Source: Platycnemis pennipes
Taxonomy: Eukaryota > Arthropoda > Insecta > Odonata > Platycnemididae
Length of the DNA stretch: 64,000 nucleotides
NCBI GenBank assembly: GCA_933228895.1
Contig: OW121858.1
Span: 28,481,859 to 28,545,858 of the forward strand
Direction of reading: 5' to 3'
The position numbers and the translations under genes are program-made. The notes beneath the pieces are model-generated. The model saw only the letters and a program-made list of their open reading frames with translations. It was not told where the DNA came from and did no database searches. Positions 45,459-56,394 of this stretch are shown here, in pieces (the stretch's first letter is position 1; each line of letters begins with the position of its first letter).

Positions 45459-45629
45459 GTTCTGAAGGAAGCTTTGTATCCATGGCTGGTTTGTTCCATC
45501 TGCTTGGAAAGGTTGAGGGAGTTCCACTTTTTCAAGCAAAGTTGCGTGGAGAACCAGGAAGTTTATGACAGTCGCATCATAGGGAATAACTAGCCGGTAA
45601 ACCAAGTTCGGAGTTCAGAATGTGATGAT
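45459..45629 (+). CDS. Gene 2 ZAD exon 2 with an in-frame TAG
   Basis: A 171-nt exon between acceptor TTTTCTTAG and donor GTAAGT, phase 0. It carries the second ZAD Cys pair (LVCSICLERLREF) and FFKQSCVENQEVYDS. Codon 45, at 45591-45593, is TAG where gene 1 has TGG. Translation would end just after the complete ZAD, giving a protein of about 89 residues with no fingers. No good donor lies between the ZAD and the stop. Options are a pseudogene, a null allele, readthrough, or a functional ZAD-only protein. Confidence 0.8.
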
Positions 45630-46705
45630 GTAAGTATTTATCACGTTATATTTATTATTATTGAACTCCTCTTAGAATTTGCGTGGTGTGTAAGTCTGGT
45701 ATGCTCAAAAATTAGGTTTTGTGCTGTAATGAGGTTGAATGCAGTAAGGATCATCTAGATTTGTTGAGAGGTGTAACAATAGGTTAAAAGAATATGCAGA
45801 GCAGTTTCTGGGAATGTGAAGAAATTGATTCAAAATAACTAAGGAATTGTAGGTGAAGATGCCGTTCACATTTCAGAGAGTATCTAAAGTTGAACATGTT
45901 TCCTGAAGGTAAGGAATTTACATATTACTACTTAAGGGAATTTTGTAAAATACTATCACCTTAATACAAAGAGATATAGAGATTGTTTGTTTCTTAGCGG
46001 GATTTTGCCATTATTGATAATTATTGATATTGATTGGTTTTAAAAAATACACTCCTCAATTTTTAGATTCACTGAGAATTATTAGGTAATATTTTCCGTG
46101 TGTAATTGTTTGTGATTGTTGGCCATTGAGTGACAGTCATTGCAATATCTGCCCTAATCCCTTACATCTCTTGTTTAGTGTTATAAGTAAACTGGAGTTC
46201 TTAAAGTTTGTTTCATAATAACTACCCCATGTGACCTTTCCTACCTGACCGAATTGCATGCTCCTAAACCAGCTTTGAAAGTTTCATAGTAATTACTCTC
46301 ATCAACAACTACTTAATTTAATGAAATTCATGTTGGATAAGGTCACAAAACCTGTGGGAATTCTTTAGTGAATAGATGAATCTCCCTCGCCAAAGATAAA
46401 GGTGAAACATTTTGATCGCCCCACACAATCGCATGATCTTCTTTCCCAGTAGAAAATATCTTTTCTCAACCATTTGTGTTACCTTGCTATTATGCTTCAC
46501 CTCTCTAGGACCCATTTGTTGGGATTGAACATTGCTGTCCCATTTTCTACTGGGATAGCATCCACTATTACCTGAAGAGGTGGTGCTATATCATAAAATT
46601 CCAACACAAGTTCACAACCGTTTTTATTCTTTTCATATTGCAAAATTGTATGACATTTAAATATAAGTTTTTAAAATGGATTTCGATGCTTTTATTCCCA
46701 TGCAG

Positions 46706-46828
46706 ATTCCTGTAAAGTCAGAAGAAGGTAATGCTGTTGAGGATCCACTACACCCTGATGCATTCAAGAATATTGACAGTGATCACAGTAATCAGCCTTT
46801 TGCAGAGGACCTCCGCCTTGATTCTAAG
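46706..46828 (+). CDS. Gene 2 linker exon A
   Basis: A 123-nt phase-0 exon; acceptor CATGCAG, donor GTGAGG. It starts IPVKSEEGNAVEDPLHPDA and ends DLRLDSK. It is a close paralogue of the exon at 51029, with homologous flanking intron sequence (GTGAGGACT...AAATCCA). It is an acidic disordered linker between the ZAD and the fingers. Confidence 0.75.
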
Positions 46829-47982
46829 GTGAGGACTGAATTTATAAAATCCAAATTTATTTCACACTTCACAAGTTTTTTCTGTAAAGCATTTCCTTCT
46901 GTAAAGCATTTACACACAATATTTGCTCCCTCATGTTCACTAGAAGTCCCGATAACCTACATGAGTTATCAACTAAGCTTATAAATATAAGCTCAATTTT
47001 CTTCTAAGAGAACTGTAATTCTTCCAATTTTTCTCTATGTTCATGTTCTCTTTGCTCAAAATACCAGTTTTGGACTCTCGCATATTTTAACCTGGAAAAA
47101 TGAAAAATTTGGCCTGAAGGACCTCCTCTTGTATATCAAAGCTCAGTGATTGTAGGTATTTCATATTCCCTGGCTGAGGGGTATCAATTAAGATGCTTTC
47201 AATTTTTTCTGTGCTGATTTCTAAAGTAAGCCCTTGGAAAGGTATTGGAATTTCACAGAGTTTTTCAATTATTTAAAAATCTCTTTGTACCCATGTAAAT
47301 TCATATTTTTAACTGTGAAGGAGCTGATGGGATAGGTTCCTTATTTCTCAATACTAAATGGAGAATTATGTGCATAAATACAATTCCATGTAATGGGTAC
47401 ATCCTGCTTTAGAGTCTACCAATTGACTGGGAGAATACAGAGATTTAAGTTCTTGACGGGCCACAATACCTTTCTTGAAATAACCTGCCTCATCCTATAC
47501 ACTATTTTTCAGGCCTTTTACTTATTTTAGTGAACTTTGAATTATTACGTTCAATGTGTGCATAATGCAAGAAAAGTGGGTCCAGTGTAAAGTCCATACA
47601 GAGGATAAGATATTCACAGCATCCTCTTAATTGCACTACTCTTCTTGCACTACTGTACTAATTAAAGGCACTACTTTACTGTCGAGTTCCAATTTTGTAT
47701 TATATTCAGAATCTCTTCTGAAATATTGTTGCTGTGTACTTCTCCATAAATAGCATGTAATCCATTCAGCCATTAGCTTAGGCATTGGGAGACATCGGAT
47801 GGTAATTCTGTTTGTTTAGGAATAACTTTCTTCCCTGAAAAGGGAATAGTATAACCTTCAAGAGAATTTTTGTCTGAACTTACATAATTGTTAAACAGCA
47901 TAAATTAAAACAAATTCAAAGCCCCTGAGCTAGCCGCGAAAACTTTAATGGAATTACCCACTGAGTTGCACGATGGCAAGAT

Positions 47983-48096
47983 ATTCCACAGAGAAAAAAT
48001 CATTCGCCTTGACCGGGACTCGAACCCGGACCCCCTGATTTCTGGCCAGGTACTCTACCAGTAGCGCTACCAAGGCATCCTCTTTCTCTGTGGAAT
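47983..48096. repeat. tRNA-like sequence between 14-bp inverted repeats
   Basis: ATTCCACAGAGAAA at 47983-47996 is exactly inverted at 48083-48096. Between them, on the minus strand (48076-48006), a 71-nt cloverleaf-like sequence has a 7-bp acceptor stem GCCTTGG/TCAAGGC, a CCGGG-TTCGAGT-CCCGG T-arm and a CCTGG/TCAGG anticodon stem. Base 33 is C, not T, and AGA would be the anticodon without the long variable arm of serine tRNA. It is likely a tRNA-derived repeat, not a working tRNA. Confidence 0.6.
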
Positions 48097-48499
48097 TCTA
48101 ACTCCTTTAACCCTTAACCAGTGACGTGCAATTTTTGTTACATAACCAGTGACTGGGAGACCGCAATAAATTAAATATTCATAAAATGTTGCAACGCCAT
48201 TTTAATTGCTTAGTTTAATGTTTCTTTATCTTCTTAACTATTCTAAAACTTATATTTAATTTTATGCATTGCCAATAGGAACCAATTTTTCGGAAATAAT
48301 AGTTATTTGAAACAAGATCAAAAAACTGATGTCAAAAACACTTGAGTTATTATTATCGTTTTTAAGTATCAATATTTTGTCAGATTTAAAAATAAGTCCT
48401 TAAATGTTTAAGTAGGAAGACTAAATAATAAGAAACAATTGAATTTATCTCGTTTACTCCTTTTCTTGATGCATTCTGCAGGCGATTAAAATTACATTT

Positions 48500-49480
48500 T
48501 TTCACAATAGCTCTCGTATCTCTGTTTCCCCACAGTCTTTACAAATTTTCTTCGTGCATTCCAAGCACAAAGGCTTTTTGCATCGGAAACATAAGAAAGA
48601 GGTTTTCCATTTTTTGTGTGGCAGACACAGTCTACATGTTGTCCGCTTCTCGAGCCTTTCAACTTCTTCAGCCTCTTCCAACGGTAGATGGAGAATTTGC
48701 ACAATACTTAATCGTACCTGTCTCGGGAGTCAAAGATTTGACATTCTCCTTCTCATATGGGGTCTAACAAGGTCTGCAGCTATCGATTTAATGAAATTAA
48801 ATCGTGCCATATCTTTCTTATCTTTCGCAGACTGCTGAAGCACAAAGTTGACAAAGGAAATATCTAATATTCTGAAAAATACTGCCATTGGCCACCTCCT
48901 TGCCATTCGGCCGGATGTGTAGCTACAGCACATTTTGTCTAAAAAATCTACGCCACCCTTAGTCACGCTGTAAAATGCAATAACCTCTAGTTTCCGTGAC
49001 TATATCGTCACTCACCCTGTAGTGCATTCTTGAAACTAAGCAAACAGCCTTATTTCTTTTGAAGACATGGGATACTAGAGTCATGTTGGCCGAGAATCCG
49101 TAAAGTGAAGAGCCCACTATGCGCCCTTTGGATGGTGAAAAATCATTAGGTATTTCCCTTTTATTTTTTCTGATTGCACCAACGTACGTTTTTCTTTTAA
49201 TTTTTCTACCAGTTCAATACATGTGAACCAATTATCCACTGTGATATTCCTGTGTGACCCCATGATTGGCTCAGGGACACGAATAACTGACTGGGTTGGT
49301 TTTGATAGCTTTTTGTCTTTCTCTGACAAACCTATCCCATCTGTGTCTTTCCCTGTGTACAAATATTCGTTAAACGGATAACTGTTTCCGGCGTCAGTCA
49401 AACACATCATTTTCAAACCATACTTGGTGGGCTTGCTAGGAATATACACTTTGAAATGGCATTGGCCCGTTTATTTCTTC
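48500..49480 (-). pseudogene. piggyBac transposase pseudogene (C-terminal half)
   Basis: Right to left: YIPSKPTKYGLKMMCL and PIMGSHRNITVDNWFTCIE (the Asp of DNWFT is the expected second catalytic acid), then TKGGVDFLDKMCCSY (third Asp in GGVDFLD) and RRWPMAVFFRILD. The last part is a Cys-rich tail with CRLCLP, CFRCKKPLCLECTKK and CKDCGE. Stops at 49117 and frame changes near 49000 and 48730 break it. The N-terminal half, with the first Asp, is missing or scrambled by the Harbinger insertion. Confidence 0.85.
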
Positions 49481-49567
49481 TGGCGGTAAAACTCGATGCT
49501 TAGATGTTCTGTCCCCAAATACTTAAAGGGAGACCAACTGCATAAAGAAAGGCACAAATGAATGTTA

Positions 49568-50206
49568 GGCCGGCCGCACACCGAAGGAGCAAACTGTCTG
49601 AAGCAAGTGTCACGAGTCATTTTGTTGGAAGCATTTTGACAGTTTGCTCCTCCAGTGTGCGGTAGCTTGCGACAAAGAGACACTTTGACTCGAGTTGAGA
49701 AAAATAGCTAGTTGCCCGCTCACCCTGTTAAGAAGATGAGTGCAGAAGAAGATCTTAATGTTGCCATGTCCTTATGGCAGTTTGTCCAAATGTTGGATAT
49801 GTCTCCAGAAAGGAAGCATTGGGTTCACCCCATTAACGAAAAGAGGGATATAAAATCATTTATATCTGAACTGAAGTGTTTCCCAGACAAGAACACATTT
49901 CATAAAAAAACACAAACAAACGTACGCCGGCCGCACAATGCTGGAGATGAAGTTATAAAAGCCACCGTGTGCATGCGCGGACTCTTAAGCTTCCGACGGT
50001 TGTGGCGAGACATAAAATTTCCACTAGGCGTCCGACACTGTTTCAAGCGCCTCGCAACATTGCGAGGTGCCTTGAAACACGCGTTCCCTCAGTGTACGTC
50101 GGTCCGTTGAAATACATGCATAAGTAGGTGTCCGACAAAACTGTAGAAACAAAATGACTCGCGACACTTGCTTCAGACAGTTTGCTCCTTCGGTGTGCGG
50201 CCAGCC
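49568..50206. mobile_element. PIF/Harbinger-derived non-autonomous element
   Basis: Flanked by TTA (49565-49567 and 50207-50209), the target duplication typical of PIF/Harbinger. The terminal repeats are about 55 bp, inverted, starting GGCCGGCCGCACACCGAAGG at the left and ending CCTTCGGTGTGCGGCCAGCC at the right. Partial copies of the terminus also occur inside, near 49640-49665 and 49925-49940. It is inserted in PB3. Confidence 0.8.
49712..50110 (+). pseudogene. Harbinger transposase N-terminal remnant
   Basis: The frame reads SAEEDLNVAMSLWQFV, ERKHWVHPINEKRDIKSFIS and LKCFPDKNTFHKK. The RK.WVHP(I/W)...E(L)...F pattern matches the segment upstream of the DDE domain in PIF/Harbinger nucleases. 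It then runs into terminal-repeat-like sequence; no DDE catalytic domain is present. It is a deletion derivative, and translation is unlikely. Confidence 0.5.
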
Positions 50207-51028
50207 TTACACTCAAAGCGTGGGCGCGCAAAATTTCGGGGTTCAATGGGTTCCGTCATTTTTACAAAATACATTATATGCCAACTGCCTGCAAGGGGTA
50301 CGAGAAATTAACCACTGTTTTATTGTAATTATTTATAAAATCTATTAGAAGCTTAACATTTAAAGAACAAAATGCGTGATGTTTCCAATAAAAACCGGAT
50401 TTCATTTGTTTTGCGTTTGCCTTCAGCAACGACTTGAATTGTCATTTATTCTTACTTATGTATTTTAGAAAAATATAGTAATTTATTATCCACGTTGTGG
50501 AACTAAAAATGCTTCCCAAAAATTATTAATTATTCCTATACTTTAAAAATCACTACCAATTGTTTTTATCAACTTTTTGAATCATGTCCACCAGCATTAC
50601 GTTTCTTGATTTTTCCGATTTAGTGACGTGCGGTCTCTCAGACCGCTAATCGAATTCAGTTGCAAATTTACAGAAATAAATAATAAAAACGTTAAATTTT
50701 AAGAGTGTTATATCCTTATTAGACAAAAATATGAAGCTAACGAGAATTATAGACATTTTAAAATAGTCATTTTGAAAATATTCATAATTTTAAAAACGCA
50801 GCGGTCTCTCAGACCGCACGTCACCGGTTAAAGGAGAAGTGAAGGAAAAGAACCTGAACCTAATCATATGAAAAGTCAAGGATTTTTGTCTCAGTTCAAA
50901 CCACCGAATGTTGCATATCAAAAAAGTCAGCTCATTGTTTAACATATTCCTGAAAGAAAATTGAAATTTAATATATGTGTATCAATGTCATCATTTCAAC
51001 ACTGCCTTACAGTAAGCTATCCTTGCAG

Positions 51029-51151
51029 ATTCCTATAAAGACTGAAGAGGATAATTCTGTTGAGGATCCACTGCAACATGATGCATGCAAGAATATGGAC
51101 AGTGACCACAGTAGTCAGCCCAGCTCAGAACGCCTCAGCATTGATTCTAAT
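51029..51151 (+). CDS. Gene 2 linker exon B
   Basis: A 123-nt phase-0 exon; acceptor CCTTGCAG, donor GTGAGG. It reads IPIKTEEDNSVEDPLQHDA to RLSIDSN. It aligns with exon A along its whole length (IPxKxEExNxVEDPL, DSDHSxQP), and the flanking introns also match. This suggests a tandem duplication that piggyBac later separated. The exons could be used together or as alternatives, since both are phase 0. Confidence 0.75.
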
Positions 51152-51439
51152 GTGAGGACTAAAATAGAAAAATCCAGGTTTTCATCCTAGTTTTTTGTGT
51201 TTCAGTATTTAAAGCTTTCTTCTTATCAAAATGTAATTTTTTAGCATTTACTCACATTATTATTTCCCTTCCATTTTGTCAAGAAGATGTTCTCAAAAAC
51301 TACATGAGGTCATGTGACTAAGCTAATGAAAAAGTTTAATTTTTTACATTTAGATCTATTATCCTTCCAAATTTTTCTGCACACTTACATTTGTCTGAAA
51401 TACATTTACCAGTGCCCTTTCTGTGTGGTAACTAATTAC

Positions 51440-52695
51440 TAGGGACATGCAAAAGGTGGGGTTATTTTCTAGCCAAAAGTGGTGATATTTTTTACAAAAG
51501 TGGTGTTATTTTACCCTGAAATCTGTGTTATTTTAATGAGAAAATAATTGATGTTGATTGAGTGCCATGCTTTTAGTGGGCCCACCCGTTGCCCTGACTT
51601 TTGGATGATATTGACTAAGGATAATTTAAGCAATAATAAATATAGATTATTGACTGAATTTACATTCTTCACATATTAATGTATTCAACTTACATAAAGA
51701 GACAAGTTACTATTAAACTTCTGTATTTTCAAATGAAAAAAATTAACATCGTGGCCAAATTGTCTTCTTTTAGATTTTTTCTCCTAGCTGTTAACACAGT
51801 GCTATAGCAGGAAAGAAATCTTTCTGAGTCCACATTTGCACAGGGGGTCCAAATTGCTTCCAGGCACTTAAATACAAATGATGTCTCAGACAATTTGAAC
51901 ACCTGCATGGCATCAATAATATCCACTGAACCCTTGGAATTTAGCTTTTGTAGTAATTGCTGTAATTCTCCAAACCCCAACATCAATATCTCTGTCTCCA
52001 TTGACTCGAGGCCATTAACTTTTTTTAATTTTGTAATTAAGTCAGGGTTCACTTCTGTAGTCAGAACTTCTTGGAGATCAAAACTAGGAGATTTTCAAAT
52101 ATTTTTCTGCTTGGGTCTTCTACCATAAGAGAACTAAGTTTGGTTGATGCCGTTGAAGCCATCGGCATTAGTATTGACTTTACAGCAGCTTTAGATGTTG
52201 TCATGGTTTGTAAGTAATTAGTGGTTTTATCAAAAAAAATACTCTTTTGAATATTCTCGAGACTCATTTTTAACTTCCTTAACTCTATGCAATGTGTGTG
52301 CATTAGGATAGTTTGAACCCTCCAATAATTTGATTAAGTCAACCAGCTTTTTCCCATGCTCCATAACAAGTATTGCCTGGCATTGAATAGAATCTATGGT
52401 ATCATTATTTAAAGAACAAATATATCCTCCACCGGAATTGTGAATCACTACCATTTCGTCAGTGTTACAAAAGTCAACAATGTGTCGAAAATAATCGGCT
52501 AAATAAAAGGCACTAAGATACCAAGAGTTCCATCTGGCGACAACAGGAATAGGGAATAATACTAAACTCTCTTTATTTCTGTCCTGAAGAAATTTTAAGT
52601 ACAAATGTTTTCTTTTTCTTCCGTGGAGGAATAAACTTTTGGTCATCAGTACTGCTCCATTAAGGTCAGCCATCTGTTGTATCCAATCCAATTAC
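51440..52695 (-). mobile_element. 5'-truncated hAT element
   Basis: TAGGGACATGCAAAA near 51440 is a hAT-like terminus. It is followed by about four degenerate units of AAAAGTGGTGTTATTTT (51450-51545), the subterminal repeats expected of hATs. The transposase lies on the minus strand from about 52691 to 51729. No matching right terminus was found, so the 5' part is lost. Confidence 0.7.
51729..52691 (-). pseudogene. hAT transposase C-terminal pseudogene
   Basis: Pieces right to left: PVVARWNSWYLSAFYLADYF (the RW(N/S)S-type block), a middle segment with ELRKLKMSLENIQK, and the C-terminal dimerisation region CANVDSERFLSCYS, TVLTARRKNLKEDNLATML. The last matches the hAT signature PxSNxDSER...LT..R..L...N. 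Frames change near 52240 and 52060. The N-terminal BED finger and the first catalytic Asp are absent. Confidence 0.75.
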
Positions 52696-53168
52696 TACAT
52701 CCTTCATATTCTGCTTACAGTTCCATTAATCTGCCGATTAAAGTTTCATCTCAATTGCCATGAAATACAGTAAATAGGGAGTATGTAAAATACCAATAGC
52801 TTTTCATTACTAAATCTTGGAATCACCACAGTGATAATATAAATGTTGATGTAATGGGAAAGAATTGAATAAAGCATTTGTTGGTGTGTGATAAATTTCA
52901 TGGGTTGAGCTGTCTAAAAGCTACAGCTAAAATGATTACTAGGCATTATATGTGATTAATAGGTGGTTAAATCAGTCTTTATGTATAATGTGGGCACACT
53001 TTGAAACATAAATATGTCCTGGTAGAACATTGATAAATTTCTTTGCTCAACTAACAGTACATCAATGGATGCAATCCTCTTATGTTATTCTTATTGTCTT
53101 TCTCCCCATCCAATTCCCTATATGTCTGATCCCTTAGTATCCGGTGTTAATGGTTTTCTCTTTTTTAG

Positions 53169-53240
53169 GTGAGTGTAAAGTCAGAGAAAAGTGAGGAAGA
53201 TGATGTTCAGGGGAAAGGACCATTCAGCATTGAGGGTGAC
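53169..53240 (+). CDS. Gene 2 linker exon C
   Basis: A 72-nt phase-0 exon; acceptor TTTTTTAG, donor GTAAGC. It reads VSVKSEKSEEDDVQGKGPFS to IEGD. It is acidic and similar in style to the other linkers (VKSE). Confidence 0.65.
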
Positions 53241-53689
53241 GTAAGCAGCAAATGAAATGTAAGTATGGCACGTGCCTTACTCACAATACATGACATGCAC
53301 AGATTTCCTAGATTCTTACAAGATTTGGCAATACATTTTTGTAATTATATAAGCATCAGTTTAATGTGGCTGCAATGTTACTGCGTCTTTCAATCATGAG
53401 GGCTCAGGTTTCAAATCTCAAATGTGGAAATCAAAATTTTCATTGGCATTGAGTGCTGTGTGGATCAATTTCATTGCATTGAGTGCTGTAATGATCAATG
53501 TGAGTTTAGTGCTCCATTTTTTGCAGTGTATGTGAGCATTTAGCACTATTAGGTGTCTTTCATTCAGTGTGTGGAAATGTCAACACCATTTCTCTCTAGC
53601 CTTCCTGTTTTATGAAAAATTCATACATTTCCATGTGTCTGCTTATCGTAAAGAATATGAATGGCAGATGTACAGTCAGCTCTGACTTA

Positions 53690-54045
53690 CCACAGCTCAT
53701 TACCATTAGTGTTCTGCCAGTTCAAAGTAGGTTTAGATAAATTACACAGGTTTTCAAGATACTGTGCAGTTTTGGCAACACTTTTACTATAGAGTTCCTT
53801 GCATAAAAATCTTACCAACTCTTGATGTGGAACCTTTTTGATTGGGACAAGCCTACAATACCTCACTCGCACATACCTCTCACCATGCCTTTTGCCAAGG
53901 CAATAAAAAAACCCTTTAAGCATAGTGATGGCTAAGATATGATGATTGTAACTTAATGAAAAGGTTGAATATTCCTGCTTTTGTTTAGCATTATATTTCA
54001 ATTTGAATCTGAAATGGTAGAAAAATCTACTTCTCTTTTTCATTT
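53690..54045 (-). other. Open frame of 118 codons, not recognised
   Basis: A minus-strand frame with a basic, aromatic-rich start (KKRSRFFYHFRFKLKYN) and no known motif. It lies in a gene 2 intron. It may be a fragment of an unidentified transposon or chance. Confidence 0.15.
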
Positions 54046-55653
54046 TATGCTTCCATCAGACCAATAACTGAAATCCACACATCTTTAGATCAATATCCCC
54101 TTGATCATAAATAATATTGGCATGATGTCCCCATATTATTTTTGTCTTAATTTGTAATGAACAGAGTTGCAATATCTTAGCCATTCCTATCAAAATTCAA
54201 GATTTCATGGTCATGAAATACTAATGATTTCATGATACCAAATACTAATGATTTCGTGATACCCGAATTTAAGTCATACATTTTATCTTGTATGAGTCAT
54301 GCAGGGTCAACGAGAAATAAGCTGCCAATAGGGTAGTTTCCTTCATCAAAGAAAACAGACTTCATCACTTGCAATCCGTGCCCTTCGGTAAAAGTATTTA
54401 TTTTACACAAAAAGTTTGGACTTAGAAAGCCCAGTTTCCAAGAGAATTAATTGTTAATTCTAAGATCATTTAAAAAAGCTCTGAAATGGTGGGGTGCATT
54501 GCTTTCTTGCTGATGTAACAGGTATGTAGTTTACGTTGTGATGCATAGGAAAATTCATCTTATGAATTACCATTGTATTTCAGGGCCCTCAGCTCTAGCG
54601 AATATTTATTAGTATTAGCCTGTGAAAAATATCAAAGTTTGAAAAGTCTATTCTGTTAAACTTGGTATACGTAGTCATTTTATAGGCTCAAGGACATCCT
54701 GTTCAGGGCGTCTTTTGCTACTGCAAACATGGCGTGAAGGTCGTGCGGCGATGGGCGAACTTCATGATATGCTTGTAAAAATAATACTAAATGAATTTAA
54801 ATGAATCAACTGCATAAATAATATTTAATAAATAAATTTAATTTAATTATAATAAATAACAGAATAAATATACCTCCGATACTAGTTAATAAGCTTTAAC
54901 AGAGTGCAGTGTCTACTTGGATGTATCCACAGCACCACCTGGTGGCAGGTAGAGGAAATAGTTTGATGTCACACTGATGTCCTAAGTAGACGAGATGTCG
55001 AGGCAAAGGTAAGGGTTCCATTACTCGAAGGCGTAAGGACTGCGGCGAGTCAACGGGCAAAGGAGAATCAAGCCCGTTCCGTCACAATAGAAAACTTTAA
55101 CATGATTCGATTCATTATAAAACATTTTTGCATCAAAAATAATAATGTGATCGCCCTCATTATGCAGCTCCGTAATCAACCCCGAGATGTCTAAACAGAA
55201 AATTATCAGTCAATTACAGTTAACGCAGTGATTGATATACTTATAATATAGTGGATAATCAGGAAGCAATTGATGTTGCTAAAAAACTGATTCACTTAGA
55301 TTTGAGTGGATTTATTGTTTTAGACATACTCAATGAAAACAAATATATGTGTATGAAACTTAGTCATTATTTCGTTTTAACCTTGGAAATTCTCTAACCA
55401 ACTTTGAATACCTTGCAGTGACATTGAATTTTTCTTTTCAATTTTTCTGGACGCATTATTATTGCTTCGATTTCACCAAACTAGTATACAGGGTGTATAA
55501 AATGTCATGATGCACTTTTGTCTTTCGTGCCTTGTTTTTCTTACTTATGGCACGATCAATGGTTTGTAGTGAAGCCATATCAAATTATGAATTAAGTCAT
55601 TGAGTGTCAAGCACGGTTCCTTTGAAAGATGTTGATACTGTTTCTCAATTCAG

Positions 55654-55738
55654 ATAGGTGACGTGAGCATCCATGATACAGAATTTGAGTCTTCTGGGTG
55701 TGAGCAAGATGGTGCTGGAATTAGAGTAAGTGAGAAAG
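55654..55738 (+). CDS. Gene 2 linker exon D (penultimate)
   Basis: An 85-nt exon; acceptor AATTCAG, donor GTAAGC. It reads IGDVSIHDTEFESSGCEQDG to VSEK plus one base. The leftover G joins GC of the terminal exon as Gly. The same +1 phase is used at this junction in gene 1. Confidence 0.7.
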
Positions 55739-56394
55739 GTAAGCATTGAGTAAATAATGGTAGTCCCAGATATATCGTTGTTTTTCATGGGGATGGTAGA
55801 TAGACAGATTGTAGATTGCATTATCGGAGGAGTTCCTCTGCAGAAGAGCCTTAAGATCTTAGACCTAATCCACTGCATTAATAGGTTTCAAGCAATGTTT
55901 GAGATAGATATGAGTCAAGGGCACATGGGGAAGATTATAATAGTCTATTGTTAGCATAAGAAGTATGATAGTGAAGGTGAATGGGGAGAGTACGATGAAA
56001 GGATATGTTGGTGAATGAGGATTGTTGAAATATGTTGGGAATGAAGAAAATTTTTGACAGAGGCCTTTTATATGGAACATTAAATTAGTGATCACTTGAA
56101 TGTTGGATGTCTTTGTTGAAGTTAGATTTCATTGTAATTGAGATAAAGAAGGGTTTGAGAAGGTGTTAGAGATTGTATGAAGAGATTGGAAACATAATAA
56201 TTTTGGGAATATAAATAGAGAAATATCACAAAAAAGGATTCTGGAACAGTGAATTAAATTCTATTTAGACTTGAACAATCCCTTATTACCTGCTAATCAG
56301 TAAATGAACCACTGTTTAGAGCACCTGGTATCATGCCATGATCATCTATTTGTCTGGAGACAGCCTTGGTAACCTTTTACCTAATATTTTCTAG

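Larger units (their letters stand above)
48114..50831 (-). mobile_element. piggyBac-like element (PB3) split by a Harbinger derivative
   Basis: TTAA at 48114-48117 and 50828-50831. The ends are CCAGTGACGTGC (left) and GCACGTCACCGG (right, inverted). The 17-bp palindromic word GCGGTCTCTCAGACCGC lies beside the right end (50801-50817) and again at 50630-50646. A 639-bp Harbinger-type element is inserted at 49568-50206. The element lies within the gene 2 intron between linker exons A and B. Confidence 0.85.

Noticed and set aside
48006..48076. Functional tRNA-Ser(AGA)
   Set aside because: No long variable arm, C at position 33, and it lies within inverted repeats, so a tRNA-derived repeat fits better.
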